Source: Pelovirga terrestris
GTDB lineage: Bacteria; Desulfobacterota; Desulfuromonadia; Desulfuromonadales; Geopsychrobacteraceae
Length of the DNA: 64,000 bases
Assembly (NCBI RefSeq): GCF_014773365.1
Contig: NZ_JACWUN010000001.1
Coordinates: 1-64,000, forward strand
Reading direction: 5' to 3'
The position numbers and the translations under genes are program-made. Every line of letters begins with the position of its first letter. Positions within the stretch are counted from its first letter, which is position 1. Of this stretch, positions 45,027-55,110 are shown piece by piece. The notes under the pieces were generated by a model. That model saw nothing but the letters and a program-made list of their open reading frames with translations. It ran no database searches and was not told the DNA's origin.

Positions 45027-46175
45027 ATGAATCTGCTTTATCTCGACAACGCTGCGACCAGTCACCCCAAGCCGGAGGCCGTTTATCAAGCAGTTGATGC
45101 CGCCCTGCGCAGCGGCGGCAGTGCCGGGCGCGGCAGTCATCAGCAGGGAATCAGTGCCGATCGTGAGATTTTTTCCACCCGCGAGCTTCTCGCTGAGTTG
45201 TTCGGGGTTGCCTCATCAGAGCGCTTTATTTTTACCGCCAATGCCACCCAGGCACTGAACACGGCACTCTTTGGCCTGCTGAAGCCGGGCGATCGGGTGG
45301 TTACTACCAGCATGGAGCATAACGCAGTAACCCGGCCATTGCGTGCTTTGCAGGACCAGAGTGTCGAAATTGTCAAGGTCCCTGCCGATGCGCAAACCGG
45401 CGTGACAGCAACGGCGGATATTCAGACCGCCTGCCTGGCAGCGCCCACCCGCCTGCTGGTGGTCAATCATGCTTCCAATGTGTTCGGTTCACTGCAGCCG
45501 CTGGATGGTTTGGGGCGCTGGTGCCGTCAGCAGGGCATTATTCTGCTGGTTGATGGTTCCCAGACTGCGGGGCTGTTGCCCATCAATCTTGATGAATTAG
45601 CGATTGATCTGTTTGCCGCTCCCGGTCATAAGGGCTTGTTGGGGCCCCAGGGAACCGGTTTTTTATATGTCCATCAGGGGATCGAGTTACGTCCTCTGAT
45701 TTATGGCGGCACCGGTGCCAATTCCCATTCGTCGCAGCAACCGGATGTTCTGCCGGAACGCTTCGAAAGCGGCACCTTCAACATCCCCGGTCTGTCCGGT
45801 CTCGGTGCCGCTTTGCGGTTTTTGCTCGCAACCGGTGTTGAGCAGATTCGCACCCATGAGTCCCGGCTGGTGTGCCGGCTGATTAATGGTCTGACGCAGA
45901 TCAACGGCGTTCAGCTTTACGGTCCGTCTGCCCAGCAAGCCCGAGGATCGGCCGTTTCTTTCACCCTTGAGGGCATCGATCCTTCAACTGCGGGCTATCT
46001 TCTTGATCAACGTGGCATTGCGGTACGGACCGGGTTGCATTGTTCACCCGACAGTCATCGCAGTTGTGGAACGTTTCCCACCGGAACGATTCGCGTCAGC
46101 CCCGGTTTTTTTACCACGGAAAAACAGATTGATGATTTTATCGAGCAGGTTGGCAGCCTGAAACTGACTTTGTGA
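45027..46175 (+). CDS. Class V aminotransferase-fold cysteine desulfurase
   Basis: 382-aa PLP enzyme with the group II (SufS/CsdA-like) layout: LYLDNAATSHPKPEAVYQAV, TSMEHNAVTRPL, the PLP lysine in AAPGHKGLLGPQGTG, and RTGLHCSPDSHRSCGT around the candidate catalytic cysteine. It is a paralogue of IscS at 38327 but clearly different in these motifs. No SufE or SufU partner is adjacent. Sulfur (or selenium) delivery is likely, but the acceptor is unknown. Confidence 0.88.
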   Translation: MNLLYLDNAATSHPKPEAVYQAVDAALRSGGSAGRGSHQQGISADREIFSTRELLAELFGVASSERFIFTANATQALNTALFGLLKPGDRVVTTSMEHNAVTRPLRALQDQSVEIVKVPADAQTGVTATADIQTACLAAPTRLLVVNHASNVFGSLQPLDGLGRWCRQQGIILLVDGSQTAGLLPINLDELAIDLFAAPGHKGLLGPQGTGFLYVHQGIELRPLIYGGTGANSHSSQQPDVLPERFESGTFNIPGLSGLGAALRFLLATGVEQIRTHESRLVCRLINGLTQINGVQLYGPSAQQARGSAVSFTLEGIDPSTAGYLLDQRGIAVRTGLHCSPDSHRSCGTFPTGTIRVSPGFFTTEKQIDDFIEQVGSLKLTL

Positions 46176-46215
46176 ATTGGACCACTGGCGTTCCGATTCC
46201 CCGGAGAGACATGTG

Positions 46216-47532
46216 ATGAAGTATTATATTCTGGATACCAATGTTGTTCTGCACGATCCCCAGGCTATCTTTAAATTTGATGATAATGTGGTCGTCCTCC
46301 CGTTAACGGTGATTGAGGAGATTGATCGGTTTAAAAAGGATCAGAGTGAAACCGGACGCAATGCGCGTCATATCTCACGGATGATCGATGCCTTTCGCTC
46401 CCAGGCCAAACTGGTGGAGGGGGTAACGCTGGAAAATGGCGGCATTCTCAAGGTAGCTATCTATAAGCAGGAGTTTATGCAGAAGCTGCCGCCTGAGTTG
46501 CGGGTTGATCGTGGCGATAACCGGATTCTGGCGGTGGCAAACGATCTGATGGAGTCTCTGCCTGATAGCCGGGTGGTCCTCATCTCTAAAGATATCAATC
46601 TGCGCATTAAGGCGGACACTTTGGGCCTGCAGGCGGAGGATTTTCTCAATGACAAGGTGCCGGTAGATGAGTTGTATACCGGGACGGTGGAGCAACTGGT
46701 CAGCAAAGAGCAGGTTGATCGTTTTTACGAAGAAGGCTCTATTGATATCGAACTGGACTTTTATCCCAATCAGGGGGTTACCCTGGTCGATGAAACCAAC
46801 CCCTCCCACACCGCCCTCGGCCGTTTTTTTGCTGCTCAGCAGCAGATTGTTCCTTTGATCAAGGTGCCCAAGGAGGGGGTATGGGGGATTCATCCACGAA
46901 ATCGTGAGCAGCAGTTTGCCTTTGATCTGCTGTTGAACGACGACGTTCAGCTGGTATCTCTGGTAGGCAAGGCCGGTACCGGGAAAACCTTGCTGGCTAT
47001 TGCTGCCGGTCTGCTTAAATCCGCCGATGAAGGAACCTATAACCGTTTACTGATCTCGCGCCCGGTTTTTCCGATGGGGAGGGATCTCGGTTTTTTGCCC
47101 GGCGATATAGAAGAAAAACTGTCACCCTGGATGCAGCCGATTTTCGATAATGTTGAGCTGCTGCTGTCTTCCCATGACGAAGGAGGGAAACGCAAACGTG
47201 GTTATCGTGAGCTGATTGATCTGGGATTGATGGAAATTGAACCCCTAACCTATATTCGTGGACGCTCGATTCCAAAGCAGTATCTGATTGTTGATGAAGC
47301 GCAGAACCTGACTCCCCATGAAATAAAAACGATTATCAGTCGTGCCGGTGAAGGGACAAAAATCGTCCTGACCGGAGATCCCTATCAGATCGATAATCCC
47401 TATGTTGATTCGGCCAGCAACGGACTGTCTTTTTCAGTAGAACGGTTGAAGGGGCAGGAGCTGATTGGTCATGTCACCCTGACCAAGGGGGAACGCTCGG
47501 CTCTGGCTGAGTTGGCCGCAAATTTATTGTGA
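46216..47532 (+). CDS. PhoH-family ATPase with N-terminal PIN domain
   Basis: 438 aa: an N-terminal PIN nuclease-like domain (residues 1-140, starting YYILDTNVVLHDP with acidic residues around VIEEID and RVDRGDNRIL) fused to a PhoH P-loop ATPase (Walker A GKAGTGKT at about 251-258, Walker B YLIVDEAQN). This is the PhoH2/YlaK layout, linked to RNA degradation or unwinding. The start at 46216 has GGAGAG upstream. Confidence 0.92.
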   Translation: MKYYILDTNVVLHDPQAIFKFDDNVVVLPLTVIEEIDRFKKDQSETGRNARHISRMIDAFRSQAKLVEGVTLENGGILKVAIYKQEFMQKLPPELRVDRGDNRILAVANDLMESLPDSRVVLISKDINLRIKADTLGLQAEDFLNDKVPVDELYTGTVEQLVSKEQVDRFYEEGSIDIELDFYPNQGVTLVDETNPSHTALGRFFAAQQQIVPLIKVPKEGVWGIHPRNREQQFAFDLLLNDDVQLVSLVGKAGTGKTLLAIAAGLLKSADEGTYNRLLISRPVFPMGRDLGFLPGDIEEKLSPWMQPIFDNVELLLSSHDEGGKRKRGYRELIDLGLMEIEPLTYIRGRSIPKQYLIVDEAQNLTPHEIKTIISRAGEGTKIVLTGDPYQIDNPYVDSASNGLSFSVERLKGQELIGHVTLTKGERSALAELAANLL

Positions 47533-47548
47533 TAGATAGGGACTTGTG

Positions 47549-48562
47549 ATGTTGCTTCTGGCTTTGGAAAGTTCCTGTGATGAGACGGCCGCCGCCGTGG
47601 TCCGAGATGGCCGTGAGGTGCTGTCGAATATTATCTCATCGCAGATTGATCTGCATGCAGTCTATGGTGGTGTGGTACCCGAACTGGCCTCGCGCCGCCA
47701 TCTGGAAGTGATCAATCCTCTGGTTGATGAAGCCCTGCAACGTGCCGGTATAACCGCCGGTGATCTTGAGGGGGTCGCAGTGACCAGTGGCCCCGGTTTG
47801 ACCGGTGCCCTGCTGGTCGGTGTGTCCTTTGCCAAGGCTTTTGCCTATGCCCTGAATATCCCCTTTATCGGGGTGCACCATATCGAGGCACACATCCAGG
47901 CGATTCGCCTTGAACAGGAGGTTGCTTATCCGTTTCTGGGCGCGGCAGTTTCCGGTGGCCATACCCACCTGTATCGGGTCGATGGTATCGGTTCTTACCG
48001 TTTGCTCGGACGTACCATCGATGATGCAGCCGGTGAAGCCTTTGATAAGGTAGCCAAGATGCTTGGACTTGGTTACCCCGGGGGGCCGCTGATCGATAAA
48101 CTGGCCGTCAGGTACGATAGCGGTGAGATTAAATTTCCTCGCCCCTTGCTCAATCGAACCAATCACGACTTCAGTTTTTCTGGTCTGAAAACCGCTGTAC
48201 TGAGTTATATCCAGGGGTTGCCGCAACCGCTGAGTGAACAGCAGGTGGGGCAGGTTGCCAGTGCCTTTCAACAGGCTGCGGTCGATGTGCTCACGGCCAA
48301 AACGTTACGCGCGGCGCAGCGCGAAGAGCTGGAGCGGATTGTTGTTGCCGGCGGGGTTGCCTGTAACTCAGGCTTGCGGCAACGTTTTGCTGATTTGACT
48401 GCAGGATCCGGGATCCAGGTTTATTTCCCCAAACCTCTGTTGTGTGCTGACAACGCTGCGATGATAGCGGTGGCTGCCGACTATTATCTAAGCCACGGCA
48501 AGCGTTCTGGGTTTGATCTTAATGCGGTGTCGAGTTGGCCTCTGGAGCAGGTCTCCCTTTGA
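47549..48562 (+). CDS. tsaD: tRNA N6-adenosine threonylcarbamoyltransferase TsaD
   Basis: 337-aa ASKHA-fold enzyme transferring threonylcarbamoyl to A37. LALESSCDETAAAVV, the metal-binding HHIEAHIQAI (H-x3-H), VSGGHTHLYRV and the C-terminal PLLCADNAAMIA are diagnostic. GTG 47546 is an alternative start. It makes the t6A that MtaB (41106) methylthiolates. It overlaps the next gene by about 4 bases. Confidence 0.97.
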   Translation: MLLLALESSCDETAAAVVRDGREVLSNIISSQIDLHAVYGGVVPELASRRHLEVINPLVDEALQRAGITAGDLEGVAVTSGPGLTGALLVGVSFAKAFAYALNIPFIGVHHIEAHIQAIRLEQEVAYPFLGAAVSGGHTHLYRVDGIGSYRLLGRTIDDAAGEAFDKVAKMLGLGYPGGPLIDKLAVRYDSGEIKFPRPLLNRTNHDFSFSGLKTAVLSYIQGLPQPLSEQQVGQVASAFQQAAVDVLTAKTLRAAQREELERIVVAGGVACNSGLRQRFADLTAGSGIQVYFPKPLLCADNAAMIAVAADYYLSHGKRSGFDLNAVSSWPLEQVSL

Positions 48563-49089
48563 ACGAGCCTTCTGTCAATCGCTGGCAGCGTTTCGGCTTT
48601 TTTCGCCAGTTCAAACTTCATTTGATCCGCCTGGCACGCATTAAATCTTCCCCGGATGCCGTAGCCCGGGGGATGGCTCTCGGTGTTTTTATCGGTTTCA
48701 CCCCGTTTTTTGGTTTTCATATCCTGATTGCCCTGTTGTTCGCCTTTGTTCTGCAGCAGAACAAGATTGCCACCTTCGTTGGCGTCTGGGTTACCAATCC
48801 GCTGACTGCTCCCATTATCTATGCCCTTGAATATGAAATCGGTCGTATGCTGATGGGAATGCCACCCATTGGTATTGCAGTGTTCAGCCGTGAATTAACC
48901 TGGAACACGGCGTTGCAGTTAGGTTTGCCGTTAGGACTTGGTTCTGTCGTCCTTGGCTTGCCGATGGCCCTCATCAGTTATGCCCTGACCCTGCGCTTTA
49001 TTCCCTGGTTGCGCCAATACCGGATACCACGCTGGCCCAAGTCCTTGCGCAAACTGTTACCCAGCGACAGCAAGAACGAGAAGCCATGA
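48559..49089 (+). CDS. DUF2062 membrane protein
   Basis: 176 aa. DUF2062 signature: ARGMALGVFIGFTPFFGFHI followed by GVWVTNPLTAPIIYALEYEIG. Three hydrophobic helices (about 45-75, 80-95, 130-155). The family is of unknown function and often sits near lipid or glycan genes. The probable start is TTG 48559, overlapping the tsaD stop (TTGA); its stop overlaps rsmA (ATGA). Confidence 0.8.
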   Translation: MNEPSVNRWQRFGFFRQFKLHLIRLARIKSSPDAVARGMALGVFIGFTPFFGFHILIALLFAFVLQQNKIATFVGVWVTNPLTAPIIYALEYEIGRMLMGMPPIGIAVFSRELTWNTALQLGLPLGLGSVVLGLPMALISYALTLRFIPWLRQYRIPRWPKSLRKLLPSDSKNEKP

Positions 49090-49886
49090 GTTATCAGACC
49101 AAAAAACGTTTCGGCCAGCATTTTCTTCATGATCCCGGCGTGATTGACAAGATTATTGGTGCCGCCCGTCTCGAACAACAACAGCGGGTTGTCGAAATCG
49201 GTCCCGGTCTGGGGGTGCTTACCGACCAACTGCTGGACAAGGTGGGCCGGGTTGACGTAATCGAAATCGATCGTGACCTGATTGCCCTGCTGCACCAACG
49301 TCAGGACGAGCATCTGATCATCCATGAAGGTGACGTTCTTAAGCTGCCCTGGCCCGATCTGTTGATTCAACCGCCCTATACCCTGGTTGCCAATCTGCCT
49401 TATAACATCTCCAGTCAGATTCTGTTCAAGCTGTTGGACCATCGCCACCTGTTTGCGCGAATGGTCCTGATGTTCCAGCGTGAGGTGGGTGAACGTCTGA
49501 TGGCCCGGCCCGGCACCAAAGATTACGGTATTCTCTCGGTACTGTGCCAACTCTGGTATGATATAAACAAGGTCGTGCTGGTCAAGCCCGGCGCCTTTAA
49601 TCCCCCACCCAAGGTTGATTCCCTGGTGCTCACTTTTATCCCGCGGGCAGAACCTCGGGTGGATCCGGGTGATGAGTTCCTGTTTAAAAAACTGGTGAAG
49701 GGGGCCTTTACCCAGCGCCGTAAAACCCTGCGGAACAGTCTGCTGGCCAGTGGGATCAACGCCACAGCTATCGATGCGGCGCTAACCCGGGCTCAGATTG
49801 ATCCCGGCTGTCGGGGTGAAACCCTGAGTCTGCCACAATTTTCAGCGTTAACCAGGGCGTTTCTGGCGATTGAAGCAGTCGCGTAA
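49086..49886 (+). CDS. rsmA: 16S rRNA dimethyladenosine transferase RsmA
   Basis: 266-aa methyltransferase that dimethylates two adenines at the 3' end of 16S rRNA. KKRFGQHFLHDPGVI, the SAM motif VVEIGPGLGVLTDQLL, and the catalytic NLPYNISSQI are all present. It overlaps the DUF2062 gene by 4 bases. Confidence 0.97.
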   Translation: MSYQTKKRFGQHFLHDPGVIDKIIGAARLEQQQRVVEIGPGLGVLTDQLLDKVGRVDVIEIDRDLIALLHQRQDEHLIIHEGDVLKLPWPDLLIQPPYTLVANLPYNISSQILFKLLDHRHLFARMVLMFQREVGERLMARPGTKDYGILSVLCQLWYDINKVVLVKPGAFNPPPKVDSLVLTFIPRAEPRVDPGDEFLFKKLVKGAFTQRRKTLRNSLLASGINATAIDAALTRAQIDPGCRGETLSLPQFSALTRAFLAIEAVA

Positions 49887-49994
49887 ATGCCGCAGGCGCC
49901 TTGCCCCTCGGCGGCGACTATTCTATATTTTTCAGGTCAACATGGTATTATTTTTAATCAGAGCTCATTTCACCCACCAACAAAGGAGTCGGTA

Positions 49995-52900
49995 ATGAAA
50001 GTAACGGTTCTAAGTAGCGGATCAATAGAAGAAAATGAACGGCTGTTTGAACCGGATGCGATTAAGAAGGAGTTGCAGCGGCAGGGGCAAAAAAGAAATC
50101 TTGATACCTTTGTGACTTTAGCTCAGATCTTGCGCACTGAGATTCCCGAACATTTACTGGCTCAGTTGAGTTTTGCCGAGTTGACCCAACAATTGATCGA
50201 GGCTGGACGCTTTCTCTTTACTCAGGATCATGAGGTCAGGGCGAAACTGTTTCCCCTGAAAGATTCCGGAAAATATCGTCTGTTCACCAACTCCCCTGAC
50301 GCCAATCATATCTTTTTCTCGTTGCAGGAGTTCCTGCACCGCAGGGCCCTGCAATTTCACGTGGTCTGTCATCCCATTCTGTCGGTAACGAGAAAAGATG
50401 GAAAAATTGAAAGTCTCACCAACGCATCCGGTGACCTGCCACGTGAGTCCTTTGTCTGGATGGAGTTTGAGCGTCTTGCAGAAGGGCAGGTTGAGGAGAT
50501 TGAAGCGGCGCTCAAAACCATTATTTCAGCGGCCCTGACCATCTACCGCGATCGTCCGGCGATGCTGAAAAAATTCGATGAACTACTGAAAATAAAAGAG
50601 TTTGCGGGCCATCAGGCCCTTTTTGAATGGTTGAAGCAGGAAAACTTTATCCCCGTGGCCACGCGTAATTTTACTTATGCTTCAGGTGACGATATCAATG
50701 GTTTTAAAGAAGAGGACAGTAAGGCCCTGGGATTGAGGGAATTTTATCTCCAGCCTTTCCACAAGGCTGATAAGCCGTTCACCCTGAGTATGGAGAAGGC
50801 CTTTTCACTGCTTGGCCATGGGAAAATGGTCGATGTTGAACGAACTGAATTGCGTTGTCCGCTACACCGTTTTGAGCGTCTGACTTATCTTGGTTTTCGC
50901 GAAAAGATCAAGGGTGGCTACCGTGAACACTGTTTCTTCGGTTTTTATACCCAAAAAAGCATTGATGAAAACAGTTTTATGATTCCGGCCCTGCGTCAGC
51001 GGATCGAAAAGGCCCAACAGCAGTTGAACATTGTTCGTGATAGTCACAACTATCGCAAGACGGTCCAGATCATCAACAGCTTCCCCAAAATTGAACTTTT
51101 TCTGATGGAAGAGGATGAATTGCGGCGCATGTTGCGCTCCTTCATCCAGATGCACCGCCAGGCCGGCGTCAAGGTGGTAATCGCGCCGACAACCGCCGAG
51201 CAGGGGTTGACGCTGCTGCTGATCATGCCGAACGAGTATTATCTGCCTGAGCATATTGAGCGTCTTGAGGCGTATCTGCGCCGCTATTTCAAGGCCGTCA
51301 GCGTCGATATTCGCCTCATCCATGCCGCTTCGGATTATTTGACCCTGCATGTTAATCTGCAGTTGCGCCATAAAGAGGTACAGGTTGATCTGCTCAAGCT
51401 GGAACAGGGATTGACCCGCCTGACCATGCCGTGGAAGCTGCGTTTTCGTACCTTGCTGGAGAAGAACTTCAGCAGTGAATCCTATGCCACCTGGGATACC
51501 TACATTAAGGCCTTTGATAAGGAATATCGTGCCCGCAATGAGCCGCGTTTTGCTATCCGGGATTTACGTAACATTGAAAAGCTCCTGCATTTTCAGCAGG
51601 ATGTTTTTGATCTATGGGGCCCGTTCCATGGTAAACGCGATTATTATCGGTTGCAGTATTATAGTTTGAACCGCAGCTACCTGAACGATCTGATGCCTTA
51701 TCTGCAGAATCTCAATCTGTATGTACTGCACCAGGTTGATTCCGATCTGGTCATCAACGATCAACCGGTCTATATCAAAAGTTTTTCCGTGCGCGCAGAC
51801 GCCGCCAAAAGTTTGCCCATGGCACAGGTTAAAACACCGTTGATCGAGACCCTGCGCGCTCTGAACAATAATGAGGTGGAGAATGATTATCTCCACCAGC
51901 TGTTGTTGCCAACCGGACTCTCATGGCGCCAGATCGATGTCTTTCGTGCCTATCGTAATTACTATCTGCAGCTAGGAAGTCCTTTCTCCAAAAAACGGGT
52001 CGCTGAAACCCTGACCAATAATATTGCCGCTACACAGTTGTTGTATCGTTATTTTGAAGGGCGTTTCAAGCCGGCACCAGAGTGGGACGATCCGATGGTG
52101 CGTGAGTTGGAGGTGCTCTCGCCGGTGCGGCAGGAGTTGGTCAAGGTGCTGGAAAATGTCACCAACCCCAATGAGGACAAGATCCTGCGCACCCTGTTTA
52201 ATCTGATTGACTCCACTATTCGTACCAACTTTTTTGTCCGCTGCGACAAGGATGATTACTTTATTTCCCTCAAAATCAGTTCTCTGGGTGTCATCGATAT
52301 GCCTGCACCGCGCCCGCTCTATGAAGTCTACGTCCATTCGGCGCAGATAGAAGGGGTCCATCTGCGTGGTGGCAAGGTTGCTCGTGGCGGCATCCGCTGG
52401 TCCGATCGGCCCGATGATTTCAGAACCGAAGTGTTGGGACTGGTCAAAGCTCAGATGACCAAAAACGCCGTGATCGTGCCGGAAGGTTCCAAGGGGGGAT
52501 TTGTCACCAAACGTAGCAGTGCCGATCGCGAGCAGCTGGGGAAGATCGTCAAGGAGGCCTATCAGACCTTTATGCGCGGCCTGTTGGATATCACTGACAA
52601 CCGGGTTGGTAACGATATCGTCCGTCCTGCCGGGGTGATTGCCCATGATGACCAGGATCCCTATCTGGTCGTTGCGGCCGATAAGGGCACGGCTCATCTT
52701 TCCGATGTCGCTAACGCGATCAGTGAATCCTACAACTTCTGGTTGGGCGATGCCTTTGCTAGTGGTGGTTCTCATGGTTATGACCACAAAAAACTGGGAA
52801 TTACCGCTCGTGGAGCCTGGGAGAGCGTTAAACGTCTGTTCCGGGAGATGGGGCACGATATTCAAACTGAGCCCTTTACCGTGGTCGGTATCGGCGACAT

Positions 52901-54752
52901 GAGTGGCGACGTGTTCGGCAATGGTATGCTGCTGTCGAAAAAAATCCGCCTGTTGGCGGCTTTTGATCACCGCCATATTTTCCTTGACCCTGATCCTGAT
53001 CCGGAAACCTCCTGGCAGGAGCGTCAGCGCCTGTTCAATGTGCCGCGTTCAACCTGGGAAGATTACAACAGTGAACTGATCTCTGCCGGTGGCGGCATTT
53101 ATTCACGCCAGCTCAAGGAGATTCCTTTGACGCCGCAGGTTGCCAAGTGGCTTGGTGTGCGTCAGAGCAGTATTGATGTGCCCGGCCTGATTAAGTTGCT
53201 GCTCACTGCGCCGGTTGATCTGTTGTGGAATGGCGGTATCGGTACCTATATCAAGGCCTCAACCCAGAACCATGAAGAGGCTGGTGATCGGGCCAATGAC
53301 GGATTGCGCGCCGATGGTATTGAGGTGCGTGCCAAGGTGATAGGTGAGGGGGGGAACCTCGGCTTGACCCAGGCCGGCCGCATTGAATTTGCCTTGAATG
53401 GTGGGCGGGTAAATACCGATGCCATCGACAACTCAGGCGGTGTCGACAGCTCCGATCACGAGGTTAATCTGAAGATCCTGTTACGTCTGTTGCGCCAGGA
53501 AAAGAAAGTTAAATCACTTCAGGCCGGCTACGCTTTACTTGAGGAGATTGAAGAGACCGTTTGCAAGGATGTGCTGGCGAACAACTACACCCAGACCTTG
53601 TCTATTTCGCTGGATGAATTACGCATCGAAAAGGATGTGGAACCGCATCTGGACCTGATCGATCGCCTAAGTCGCGCCGGGCTGCTTGATCGTCGCGGAG
53701 AGGGGTTGCCGAGCCGCAAAGAAGTGGCACTGCGCCAACCCAATCGCCTGACTCGTCCGGAACTGGCAGTGCTGCTGGCCTATAGCAAGATGTTTCTGTA
53801 TCGCGGATTACTCGACGCCGAACTGCCCGACAATAAGGTCGTCAAGCAGCTGCTTTTTGATTATTTTCCGGCAGAAATTGGCGAGCGTTATGCCGAACAG
53901 GTCCCCCGTCACCCTCTGGCGCGAGAAATTACTGCGACGATGCTCACCAACCGCGTCATTGACCAGGCCGGAAGTGCATTTTTGCAGACCGCCAGCCGTT
54001 TGACCGGGCGTTCGCAAGTCAGTGTCGCTAACGCTTATCTGATTTTTGACAGTCTGCTTAGTGGCTCGGAACTACGCCATGCGGTGTATTCACTGGATAA
54101 CCGGATGGCGGCTGCGCGTCAATATGAGTTATTGCTGCTCCTTGAGAATATTTTGGCCACTTTTTGTGTGTATGCTCTTGGTAACGGCATGGCGATTCCG
54201 GCGACCACCGCTGACCTTGAACGGATCAGCGCCCAGCTTCATGATTACGCAGGACTGTTGCCCAAGGTGCTGCCGGCCAATGCCTGGCAGGAATGTCGTC
54301 AAGGTAAAAGCACTTTGCAAAATGAGGGGTTGAATCCGGACATTGCTTATAAATTTTCGGTGTTGGACAGCCTCGTCGACTTTCTCCCACTCTTGTGTAT
54401 GGCTGACAGCTCCGGGCAGAGTCTGGAAACTCTGGCTCAGATCAAGGTGCTGGTGGATCAGCAGGTTAAAATTGATGTGCTCCTGGGTCAACTGGCGAAA
54501 GTGCCGGTTCGTGACAGTTGGGATCGTCAGGCCCGTGAGTCTTTGATCAGCAGTCTTCACGCTGTCAATGTCAACCTGGTGGACCAGGTGGCGACGCAAT
54601 CAGCAGACCAACCGGAGGCCTTTTTCAGCCGGCGACGGGCAAAAATACGCTTCCTTGACAACGCACGCCAATCGTTGATTGCTGAAGAACCGCAGAACTT
54701 TCATCCATTTTCGGTGCTGCTGCATCATCTGGAGGGGCTGGTTAAATCCTGA
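49995..54752 (+). CDS. gdhB: Large NAD-specific glutamate dehydrogenase
   Basis: 1585-aa enzyme of the L-GDH (about 180 kDa) family, converting glutamate to 2-oxoglutarate and ammonia with NAD. The N-terminal half has ACT-like regulatory regions; the catalytic core is recognisable at GGKVARGGIRWSDRPDDFRT, QMTKNAVIVPEGSKGG with the active lysines, VGIGDMSGDVFGNGML (NAD binding) and GEGGNLGLTQAGR. The helical C-terminal region is normal for the family. Start ATG 49995 follows AAAGGAG. It appears monocistronic, and intact over its whole length. Confidence 0.95.
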   Translation: MKVTVLSSGSIEENERLFEPDAIKKELQRQGQKRNLDTFVTLAQILRTEIPEHLLAQLSFAELTQQLIEAGRFLFTQDHEVRAKLFPLKDSGKYRLFTNSPDANHIFFSLQEFLHRRALQFHVVCHPILSVTRKDGKIESLTNASGDLPRESFVWMEFERLAEGQVEEIEAALKTIISAALTIYRDRPAMLKKFDELLKIKEFAGHQALFEWLKQENFIPVATRNFTYASGDDINGFKEEDSKALGLREFYLQPFHKADKPFTLSMEKAFSLLGHGKMVDVERTELRCPLHRFERLTYLGFREKIKGGYREHCFFGFYTQKSIDENSFMIPALRQRIEKAQQQLNIVRDSHNYRKTVQIINSFPKIELFLMEEDELRRMLRSFIQMHRQAGVKVVIAPTTAEQGLTLLLIMPNEYYLPEHIERLEAYLRRYFKAVSVDIRLIHAASDYLTLHVNLQLRHKEVQVDLLKLEQGLTRLTMPWKLRFRTLLEKNFSSESYATWDTYIKAFDKEYRARNEPRFAIRDLRNIEKLLHFQQDVFDLWGPFHGKRDYYRLQYYSLNRSYLNDLMPYLQNLNLYVLHQVDSDLVINDQPVYIKSFSVRADAAKSLPMAQVKTPLIETLRALNNNEVENDYLHQLLLPTGLSWRQIDVFRAYRNYYLQLGSPFSKKRVAETLTNNIAATQLLYRYFEGRFKPAPEWDDPMVRELEVLSPVRQELVKVLENVTNPNEDKILRTLFNLIDSTIRTNFFVRCDKDDYFISLKISSLGVIDMPAPRPLYEVYVHSAQIEGVHLRGGKVARGGIRWSDRPDDFRTEVLGLVKAQMTKNAVIVPEGSKGGFVTKRSSADREQLGKIVKEAYQTFMRGLLDITDNRVGNDIVRPAGVIAHDDQDPYLVVAADKGTAHLSDVANAISESYNFWLGDAFASGGSHGYDHKKLGITARGAWESVKRLFREMGHDIQTEPFTVVGIGDMSGDVFGNGMLLSKKIRLLAAFDHRHIFLDPDPDPETSWQERQRLFNVPRSTWEDYNSELISAGGGIYSRQLKEIPLTPQVAKWLGVRQSSIDVPGLIKLLLTAPVDLLWNGGIGTYIKASTQNHEEAGDRANDGLRADGIEVRAKVIGEGGNLGLTQAGRIEFALNGGRVNTDAIDNSGGVDSSDHEVNLKILLRLLRQEKKVKSLQAGYALLEEIEETVCKDVLANNYTQTLSISLDELRIEKDVEPHLDLIDRLSRAGLLDRRGEGLPSRKEVALRQPNRLTRPELAVLLAYSKMFLYRGLLDAELPDNKVVKQLLFDYFPAEIGERYAEQVPRHPLAREITATMLTNRVIDQAGSAFLQTASRLTGRSQVSVANAYLIFDSLLSGSELRHAVYSLDNRMAAARQYELLLLLENILATFCVYALGNGMAIPATTADLERISAQLHDYAGLLPKVLPANAWQECRQGKSTLQNEGLNPDIAYKFSVLDSLVDFLPLLCMADSSGQSLETLAQIKVLVDQQVKIDVLLGQLAKVPVRDSWDRQARESLISSLHAVNVNLVDQVATQSADQPEAFFSRRRAKIRFLDNARQSLIAEEPQNFHPFSVLLHHLEGLVKS

Positions 54753-55110
54753 AGAAACACCATCAGATGATTGGTGGTCAGATGGTGGTCTGGGCGGTAC
54801 AGAGGGGAAAAGATGGTGGACAGCTTTTTCCCCTCTGTGGTATATCCGGGGCGGTTTTGTTCCTATGGTTGGCAGCGCAATTGGTGGTGTGGTATTTATC
54901 TTAATAGCCATTGTTTGAGGTTTTGGCAAAAAAATTAACCTGGCGACCCGGAACGTGTGCCGGAGTCATGCCCGGTCGTTTAACCGAACACATATCGCCT
55001 GGATCATCAAGACCGGGACGAAACGGTATTCTTTTAAGCGAAGTCTGGTGCTTCGACTGTTGCCTTTCGTTACGACGGAGGGCTTTTTTGTTGGAAACAC
55101 AGGATCCATT
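54753..55110. other. Spacer between gdh and panB
   Basis: 358 bp. An inverted repeat GAGGGGAAAA (from 54811) with TTTTTCCCCTC (from 54826) is a possible gdh terminator. Short hydrophobic open frames cross 54780-54918 but have no ribosome binding site I trust. The panB promoter should lie at the right. Confidence 0.5.

Noticed and set aside
44828-45028. 66-aa minus-strand frame upstream of the second cysteine desulfurase gene
   Set aside because: Crosses the dispersed repeat and has no ribosome binding site or homology I can recognise.
51972-52976. 334-aa minus-strand open frame opposite the glutamate dehydrogenase gene
   Set aside because: Lies entirely within the conserved catalytic core of gdh on the other strand; a shadow frame.
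54679-54918. Small frame ending in a hydrophobic helix (GSAIGGVVFILIAIV) after gdh
   Set aside because: The tail looks like a TM helix, but most of the frame overlaps gdh and there is no usable start or ribosome binding site after the gdh stop.
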